A stretch of 64,000 bases of DNA, from assembly GCA_949317995.1 (NCBI GenBank), contig OX439041.1, positions 2,854,501 to 2,918,500 of the forward strand. Direction: 5' to 3'. Under the pieces are notes generated by a model that saw only the letters and a program-made list of their open reading frames with translations, had not been told where the DNA came from and did not search any database. Position 1 is the stretch's first letter; each line of letters begins with the position of its first letter. Below are positions 1 through 10,000 of the stretch, piece after piece. Position numbers and translations under genes: made by a program. This DNA is from Acholoe squamosa (Eukaryota > Annelida > Polychaeta > Phyllodocida > Polynoidae).

Positions 1-814
1 ATACGTTCAGCAAGGTAAGTTCAGCAAGATACGTTCAGCAAGATACGTTCAGCAAGATACGTTCAGCAAGGTAAGTTCAGCAAGGTAAGTTCAGCAAGGT
101 AAGTTCAGCAAGATACGTTCAGCAAGATAAGTTCAGCAAGATACGTTCAGCAAGATACGTTCAGCAAGATACGTTCAGCAAGATACGTTCAGCAAGATAC
201 GTTCAGCAAGATACTTTCAGCAAGGTAAGTTCAGCAAGATACGTTCAGCAAGATACGTTCAGCAAGGTAAGTTCAGCAAGGTAAGTTCAGCAAGGTAAGT
301 TCAGCAAGATATGTTCAGCAAGATAAGTTCAGCAAGATACGTTCAGCAAGATACGTTCAGCAAGATACGTTCAGCAAGATACGTTCAGCAAGATACGTTC
401 AGCAAGATACTTTCAGCAAGATACGTTCAGCAAGATACGTTCAGCAAGGTAAGTTCAGCAAGGTAAGTTCAGCAAGGTAAGTTCAGCAAGATACTTTCAG
501 CAAGGTAAGTTCAGCAAGATACGTTCAGCAAGGTAAGTTCAGCAAGATACGTTCAGCAAGATAAGTTCAGCAAGATACGTTCAGCAAGGTAAGTTCAGCA
601 AGATACGTTCAGCAAGATATGTTCAGCAAGATACGTTCAGCAAGATACGTTCAGCAAGATAAGTTCAGCAAAATACGTTCAGCAAGATATGTTCAGCAAG
701 ATACATTCAGCAAGGTAAGTTCAGCAAGGTAAGTTCAGCAAGGTAAGTTCAGCAAGATACGTTCAGCAAGATACGTTCAGCAAGATACGTTCAGCAAGGT
801 AAGTTCAGCAAGGT
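1..814. repeat. 14-bp minisatellite array
   Basis: About 58 head-to-tail copies of a 14-bp unit with consensus RTAMGTTCAGCAAG. Two main variants alternate, one starting ATACGTTC and one starting GTAAGTTC. Around 18 junctions read AAG|GTAAGT, which equals the consensus metazoan 5' splice site. The array lies in the intron just upstream of the membrane-anchor exon of the glutathione hydrolase-like gene and continues beyond the left edge of the window. Confidence 0.97.
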
Positions 815-852
815 AAATAATCGCTGTTTTTTCCATCTTGGTTTGTTGACAG

Positions 853-1053
853 GAGGAAGAAGTACCCTAAGTACAAGGTGGTCATCATATTCCTCGTCTT
901 ACTCATCCTGCTCATTGTCGTCTTCCTCCCCATTGGTTTATCTGTGTCACGAGGTCTGCGTCGAGGTCATGTGATCCGCCATGCCGCGAGTTCCTGGATG
1001 TACAGATTTAGTTCTGTACAGGCTCCTACAAAGACATGCAGAGAGATTGCAGT
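853..1053 (+). CDS. GGT7: GGT-like exon a: cytoplasmic basic patch and signal-anchor helix
   Basis: Acceptor is ...GACAG at 851-852 and donor is GTAAGT at 1054. Reading starts in phase 1 and ends in phase 2. It encodes RKKYPKYK, then about 22 hydrophobic residues (VVIIFLVLLILLIVVFLP), then a lumenal stretch ending CREIAV. This is the classic type II anchor layout of the family: short basic cytoplasmic tail, one membrane helix, extracellular catalytic part. Confidence 0.9.
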
Positions 1054-4000
1054 GTAAGTAATAAGTGTTAGTATTTAATTTCAAGCAGTCGATAATAATC
1101 ATCGTATAGATAATCAAATTACACAAGATAATTGAATCACACAAGATTTGTAACCTGCCAAAGTCCAAGCTATTCTGACTTTTCTCTCTGAGGGGTCTAA
1201 AAAATTGTGCCCTGTTCCCTTTTTATTCTACAGAAAATGTTTGCCCCCCATCTCTCAATCCTTTAAAAATTGACCACTCTTTTAGTGAAAAAGGTTCAGG
1301 GAGGCAGTGATAATTGTAGTGGGATAATTAGTTTTTTTAGTGAGTCCAATTATAAATAAATATAATTCTTATCTTTGTGCCTTCGATCTATTAATGTGTA
1401 GATAATTCTGTCCACGTCCATGTTAGGGTGATACAGACAGTATACGGTGGCGGCGCGGTGGATGCGGCAGTGGCTGCTGCATTCTGTGCTGGTGTGATAA
1501 AAATGGATGCATCAGGACTTGGCGGGGGTCTCACAGCTATGGTCTACAAACCGTATGTACTCTTCTAGTTTAAACGTCATTCAAAGGTGCATTGATGCAT
1601 CACATCCTTTGGTCATCATGATTGACCAATGCCCGCCTGGTAAGGAACTCGCCAGGACTACATTCATGAACTATGCCAGGGTGATGCATCAATGAAGTAT
1701 ATACTAACCAGCACTTCATTGGATCATCATGCCTACCAATGACACATGTGTGCTCTCAAACATACATTATTCATGCCATATGCCATTAAAGTCCTTGTCA
1801 ATTTTTTTGTTTATAATAGTCTAGACATTTCAGAAGCAGATATCTTGGAAAAAAACAATATTTACTCAATTTCTTTTATTTTTAAAGCAAATCTATACCA
1901 ATGCATAGTTCTAAACATAGAGTCAGTAATTTAGTATCATTGTTTGTATAATTCTATAAGGAGGTATGGGTATTATTATTGGTTCTTTTTCACCAAAACT
2001 GTCCCTGCTTCTGACCTAACCCTGTTTCCGAGGTGTTCATGCAGTATTCCCAGGAAGTACTAGCCCAGTGATCCACCATGGCCATACATTATTCCAGCCC
2101 CAGTAATGACATCATTGCCGTACATTATTCCATGCCCAGTAATGACATCATAACCATACATTACTCCACACCCAGTAATGACATCATCACTGTACATTAT
2201 TCCACACCCAGTAATGACATCATCACTGTACATTATTCCAGGCCCAGTAATGACATCATAACCATACATTATTCCAGCCCTAGTAATGACATCATAGCCG
2301 TACATTATTCCAGCCCCAGTAATGACATCATAACCGTACATTATTGCAGTCCCAGTGATGACATCATAACCATACATTATTCCAGCCCCAGTAATGTCAT
2401 CATAACCATACATTATTCCAGGCCCAGTAATGATATCATAGCCATACATTATTCCAGCCCCAGTAATGACTTCATCACCGTACATTATTCCAGCCCCAGT
2501 AATGACATCATAACCATACATTATTCCAGGCCCAGTAATGATATCATAGCCATACATTATTCCAGCCCCAGTAATGACTTCATCACCATACATTATTCCA
2601 GCCCCAGTAATGACATCATAACCGTGCATTATTCCAGGCCCAGTAATGACATCATAGCCATACAAAATTCCACACCCAGTAATGACATCATAACCGTACA
2701 TTATTCCAGCCCCAGTAATGACATCATAACCGTACATTATTCCAGCCCCAGTAATTACATCATAACCATACATTATTCCAGCCCTAGTAATGACATCATA
2801 ACCGTACATTATTCCAGCCCCAGTAATGACATCATAACCATACATTATTCCAGGCCCAGTAATGACATCATAGCCGTACATTATTCCAGCCCCAGTAATG
2901 ACATCATAGCCGTACATTATTCCAGCCTCAGTAATGACATCATTACGGTACATTATTCAAGCCCCAGTAATGACTTCATCACCGTACATCATTCCAGGCC
3001 CAGTAATGACATCATAACCGTACATTATTCCAGCCCCAGTAATGACATCATAACCATACATTATTCCAGGCCCAGTAATGACATCATAACCATACATTAT
3101 TCCAGGCCCAGTAATGACATCATAACCATACATTATTCCAGCCCCACTGATGTCATCATAACCGTACATTTTTCCAGCCCCAGTAAGAGATCCCATACAG
3201 AGGAGGGTCCAGTGTCTGTGGTAGCGCAGGCCACAGCTCCACAACTTGCTAACCGCCTCATGTTCTACAACCATCCAGACCCTAACGCCTCATACCAGGG
3301 TAAGAACTGTATTATAATTGCCATGCACAAAGAAGAAAATATCTATAGGACAATTGCCCCTCACTCATTTTGCACAATTTCAGAATCGGCCCATCCTAGG
3401 TTGTACAGTTTAGGAATATTTGAATGCAACAATAATTACATACCACCCGCATCCTTGCACCTTGCATCACAGAAAGTGCTGTAATATGTTCACTAATTCA
3501 ATGTAAAAATACAATGAGTTGACTTTCTTGAAGCAATTTTTTCTAAACATCTTCCTACCCAAATTCAGGTAAAAGAATGCAATGCAAAATGAAATGCACC
3601 ATAGCTCAAGACCTTTGTTTTGAACATGAAATGGACCGGTGACTAATTCATTCCTATTCCTGGTGTATTGTTTAAGAATAATACAAATTGTTGGAATAAC
3701 TATTTTTGATATTGTGTCTGATATGTTCTTTTCTTGTCCCCCCAGGTGGCCTGTCAGTAGCTGTACCGGGTGAGGTGACGTGAACCCTTTCGAGGAGAAA
3801 CGGTATGATCGGAAGTGTGTTCCTGGTACCGGCGAAAGTTGAAAGTTTACCTGCTCATATTTAACAAGCGAAATTGGCGCCACGTTAGCGCTTCTCCCCG
3901 AAAGACGTAACCGTGAGGTGACAGGTTTATACTCCCTCTGGTGTCAGTTTGGTACACTACCATGGGCAGACCTGGTAGCGCCCTCTATCCTCCTTCTACA

Positions 4001-7000
4001 GCACTACACACTCACTAACACCGCACACCCATGGACACACACACAGTAAGAATCTCACTAATATGCACCCTCAATGGTACTATTTTACAGGGTAAATTTA
4101 TTGCCATAAGACACTATTAACGATGAGCAGACATTTATTTGCAGCTGGGGAGCTTTCATTAGCCAACAATTTTTTTTCAAACCCCTTTACTTATCAATCG
4201 GGTATTATCTGACCCCTCCCACCCCGAAGAACCGAATGTGTAAAATGATTAAAAAAAAAAAAAAAAAATATTATTAACTTTTGTTTTTGCAACCCCGGTC
4301 CCAGCCTTTTGAAAAGAAATCATGTGCCTCTGGCTGGCACCACTGACTACATTTGGACCTTAAGGCTATGGGAGCTGTGATCACTGTGCACACCACAGGC
4401 AGGTGATTGTAATCAGGCTCCAGGTACAGGCAGCTGATTTCTGCAAGCATGTTTTCAGGTCCAACTAGGTCATGAGGTCATGACATCACACGCAGCAATG
4501 GCTGCTACCTGTCGGCTGCCCGTCAGCAGTGATAGATGAGTTAAAATGATTAGGGATTTATAATGAACCAAATAGTCATACTCCAAGCTCTAATACAACT
4601 AGAAACAAGGGTTAAGGATACTGTCCCTATGCCGTCCGTCAGTGACTGACGGTGGTCAGTTAGCTGTGAATTGGTGGTTTGTATACAAAGAGGAAATCAC
4701 CTGCCTGTGGCGTGCACAGTGATCAAAACTCCCATAGCCTTAAGGCCCAAAAATAATCAGTGGTGCGAGCCAGAGGCACGTGATTCCCTAGTGTGAAGGT
4801 TTATTCAGTTTTGCCCCCTCCCCCACCAAATGATCTTATTTTAACACTTAATGTGTTAAACATATCTTATATTAAAGTCAAATGACACAAACTATTTTTG
4901 TAAGATCAACAGAAAGTGCCAAGATGGATGGTGTAGCGCCGTCCTTAAAACTGCCGATGCTGCTACAGACGCTGCTGACAGTATCAGCAGACCCCACATC
5001 ATTCTACAATGGCTCGCTAGCACAGGACATTGTAGCGGATATTCAAGATAACGGTAATTATATTATTCATTACATTCAACTTAATTCTAAAATATAATGC
5101 AACTGAAGTATTAAGATTATCATGATTACATTTCATACAATTCTGATCTAGTGTTTACAATTAACCCGCAGCGGTAAAGCACTGCGTAAAGCATTGCGTT
5201 ATGAGGAATCCCTGGAATATAATGGTGAAAGCTTTGCCCCAAAACTACCACAGAACCGCGGTTTATTTGACAGCATCTATTTTACATTGATGTAATGTGT
5301 GTTTTGTTTCTATATGTGGTATAACATTTTTAAACCACACTGTGCGCTGATTATATTGAATGCCGTATTTCAGCCATGAGCATATTCATGTTGCTGCTTA
5401 AAAACATGGCTGCTGTGTATATCCTCAGGAAACCAATCACTGTGTATTTATATAATGTGTACACATGTGTTTGTATGTATGTAAAGGCGGTATAATATCG
5501 GTAACAGACCTAGCAGCCTACACACCCATCATTGGTCCAACTCTGTCACTCCCCCTAGCGGACACCAACCTCACTCTGCACACCACACCACCTCCATCTG
5601 GTGGAGGATTTGTGAACCAAGTCATGAACACCCTAAGTGGTATGTCACCTTATATATTTATAGGTGGTTATTATTTGTAGCCCATGAGCCCAGAGGTTTC
5701 CGAGTGCCAATTTTATGCAGGAAATTTAGCTATGCTTTTTGGATTGCTACATATCCGAAGACACCAAATAACTTTACTAGCCATGTGGATTGCCCAGCTT
5801 TACATTAGAATCCTACCAGATAAGGAATAGTATAAAAAATATGATAGGAAAAATACTGGCATTAGTTTTGATTTCCAGGAATACTGTAGGTATTGTCAAC
5901 CTGTATTATGTAACACTATATCATTTTCAGCCTATCACCACAATCATACTGTATCAGAGGACACCTTGGATGACTTATATGCTGAAATGATGGCAGTGTT
6001 TAAAGCGGCTTTCTCCAAACTCCTCAGGTGGGACTCGGCTGAACATAAGGTAATATAGAACTAAGTGACCATGAAGCATGCTCAAAAATCTGGGGAGCTC
6101 CAAGAAGGCCATAGGTCTTGAATTTTGAAATCCATTAATTAGAAGAGAAGCTATGTCCATTTATTCTTTACCTTCGGTCTCATGTCTACAAAATCTGGTT
6201 GTGTCTTATATGCAATGTGCGCCTTATACATGTAGCATTACGGTAAAGTGTTACCATCTGGCACAAGATGGTGACACATATATTGTACTTGGAACTCAAA
6301 ACATTGCAAGATGATATTTCCTCTCAACTGCTATTTCTTTTTTCTAAAGTATTTTTTTTTCTATATATTAGTTAATCCCCAGTTGTGTAGGGTTATGAGC
6401 ACTGGTTATACCAAGTAACCCTACATAACTATGGGTTTACTGGCTTAGACCTAGGTTATATGAAATAGCCACAGCTTGTTTCCTTTGTTCTAAGTTGGTT
6501 TAAGCTCTATTAAACCCTTGTAATGCCAGATTATATACTAATGGCTCTCAAATTCAATAAATGAAATACAACGTCATATTATGTCACTCTGCATTGACAG
6601 GCGTCATCGTCCTCAAAAACTACCTCAGTGCCCCATATTACAAGCCCCTGGGTGCTTGTTGATTTCAATACCTCTGCCCCCCCCGCCATTATTTAAAGCA
6701 GGCGCTTGTTTGAGATACTGTTTTTTGGAGTTGCTTGCCGCGTAGCAGCCAGGAGTGCAGTGACCGTAGTAACTTCATTATGTTTTCGGTTTGTCAGTGA
6801 CATCACGGTCACCTTGTGACGCAATTTGTGACGTCATACGTCGGCCGTGACATCACACGTCGGCCGCAGAGTGGCAACTCCTATCCGTGGTCCTTGCCAC
6901 ATTTTTCTTGTTAGCGCTAAAGATTACATTTAATACCCCTATATCCCTGGCATTTATTCCACACTGGCACTTATCAATTTTGAGACCCCGGCGCTTGAAC

Positions 7001-10000
7001 GGGACATTAGGGTACAACAAGTACTATGTTTGCTCTCTAGGACCTGACGTCCATCCATGATATCACCGACCCATATATACAGGATGACAAAGAACATGAG
7101 GTGCAAGATAACATATCTAATGACATCACTGTGATGGGGTTAGATGGTACATGTGTGGTTATTTCACTATCCCTCAACTCAAGGTAAGGGGAATAGATTC
7201 TCTAAAAACTAAGTAGAATATATTCTCTTAAAACTATAACTAGAAGAAGAAAATATTGCAACAGAATAGTTAGATCTTTCCTTTACCTTTACTTTTTTTT
7301 ACAAATTAGAAGTGAATAAATTACAAGAGTTATTAGAGGATTCCCAATACATTGACCCCATGTATTTTGTTGTAGGTTTGGATATTTATATTAAACCAGT
7401 GTATTTTGTTCCAGATTTGGTTCCAGACTGGTTGGGGAAAGAACAGGAATTCTTTTTAACAACGCCATGTCAACGTTTACACTTATCAAAGTATGTGTGT
7501 TTTCCGATTGGGGCTAAAATCAATCTCTAATAAAATAAAATAGGAACTTTTATGGGAAATTACCCCGACTATATTTCCATTCCGTCTCCTCTTTAAGATA
7601 TTAGATCAATACATTTCATGTGTTAATTTTCAAGGACAATTAATCTGCCCAGTCTCTAAATGGGACTTCACTCTCCTGAAAAGACCATTGAGGTCAATGC
7701 ATGGTACACACTCTTCATAAGCTAAATAGGAACTCTAAAAGTTATTGTAAAGTTGTATACACTTTTGTACAATTAAGATTATTAAGATTAAGTGTGTCAT
7801 CTTGCTTTAAATGAGGTATGAAGAGGGCGCTTTGGATTTAGTGTGTAGCTTTTGAAGTGCAATCTCTAATTTCATCCATTTTGTGATGACTTTCAGAGTG
7901 ATGATGACTTTGACAGTGCGTGGCACAACCACCACCTCACCCCGCGCACCATGTCGCGCTCCTACATGGCACCCATACTTAGTACTGACCACTCACACCA
8001 GGTGGTGGTAGGTGCTACAGGGGGCGCTGCAGTAACTGTCTCACACAGGTAATAGATCATGAGAATGTATTGATAGTGGCTAAACTAGCATATAATCCCT
8101 CGCATATATAGTGCAACCCACATATAAGGCACACCCCAATCTTGAGGGAATTTCATAGGGCTAGTTTTTGATCAGTTTAATACTATGTTTAATTCTATAA
8201 TCATGTTTAATTCTCTGAATATACTCGACATCCGGTCTGGCGGTCTGGTAATTTCTGCAGGCCTGGCAGCAATTCTGCCAACAAAAGCCAGAGTCCTGCG
8301 AATTTTTGTATTGATTGTCACTGAAACTGAGGCACTACCATAATATGCCTCCCTTATTGATTATACACCAAGCAATCTGTAGCATATATTATTGTCATTG
8401 CTCAGTGTTATGTCACTAACAAGCCTTAATGTATGCCTTTTGTGTGGCTCATAGAATTCCCCTAAAGTGAGGGTATGGCTAACACATTGGTGCAGCGTAT
8501 CTGTGGGGTGGTACGGTAGTTGTATTAGATTTAATTACTTATAATGGATGTCCTATTCAGGTCCTTCACTACTGGTTGTACAGAAATGAGACATTAGAGA
8601 AGGCGGTAGGATTACCCAGAATGCACTATAATCCCGCCACTGGACACATCCTGTTTGAGGAGGGATTTGATTGGGTGAGTATGATATCTGAATGTGTAAT
8701 CAGCCTGTCTGTAAGGATGCTTGCTTCAGCACCCCACACCCAACCCACCCAACGCCTATCTTTAGCCCTGGTCTGGGAGCAAAGCAATTTTATTTTCTCT
8801 TTCATTTTTCCTCTCCCCTCCACTTTTTCAAGATTTCCAAGTTGATTCCCCTTAAGCTGAAGAGTCAAAATGGAGAACATTCTGAGGAAAAAAAGGATAA
8901 AGCCAGATTTCATGAGTCAAGCTAGTCATGCACAAGTGAACAGAGCAAGCCACTTGTAAACTCTTGGTAACTTTGATGACCAAAAGTAAGCTAAAATAAA
9001 ATGGAAAGAAATGGGATCCAGAACTCGTCAATAGTGACGACTTTAGGTGCTCAGGTTTACAATACCCAAAACTACAGCTTTAGGTCATCAGTGACGACCT
9101 AAAGTCGTCACTATTGCTGACTGTTATACCTGTAGGCGTGGGTAGAAAGTACATACAGTATATGTATAGTACATGTATTTTCCATTTTCCCATTTTAGCA
9201 TTTATTTAGTTACATCTCATTACATCACCCACCATTAAAGAGTTACCTGTGGGTATATATGCCCAACCCACTGTCATGGCTTCAGTGAAAATTATGGTGT
9301 AGTATATGTGACAAGATCTGCGAAAATGGGGCTTAGTGCAGGGGGCACAAAGACCCCTTCTTGCAGTATATGTCACATATTGTGAGTTCACTCATGTACA
9401 TGTATTATATCTTAGGCACGATCAAATATGTGGTCATATCCATAACAGAGGTGTGATTACAAGGATGATCCATCTTTTTCTACATTTTCTACTTAGAAAT
9501 TCCTATCTTTCACTGGTACATTTGTATCAAACATTGCCCATGTTCCCCTTCTTATAGTAGACTATACAACAAGAGCAATGTAAAGATAAGGCTCAATGTG
9601 CATCCCAGATCACATCGTTTGTATCATAGAAATGCACAGTGGGGCCCTCTCATGGCACAATACCGGACTAGCAGTAAATCCAAGGTGGTCAATATGACAA
9701 CTTAGGGTCGTCATATTAACTCGTCATATATGATGACTTACCAATAGCGGCGGGTTTTCAGTGAAAATAACAACTCCAATTTCCCTGTACTGGATTTTAA
9801 ACCATGTAAACAGGATCATGTCTCATTTCTCAGAAATCAGTGATTGAAGCATAAAACTGGGCCAATGTCACTATTCTCTACCAATGTCAAGGTGGAAAAC
9901 TGTCAGACCTTATTGGAAGACATGACGTCTAAAGGCAGCGTACCTTGACGTAAGCACAGAAACATTTACCAGCCCTGCATTGGTGCACATTCAAGTTTTT

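Noticed and set aside
2060..2953. 297-codon minus-strand frame across the 36-bp array
   Set aside because: It follows purely from a period divisible by three; no ATG context, splice sites or unique sequence support it.
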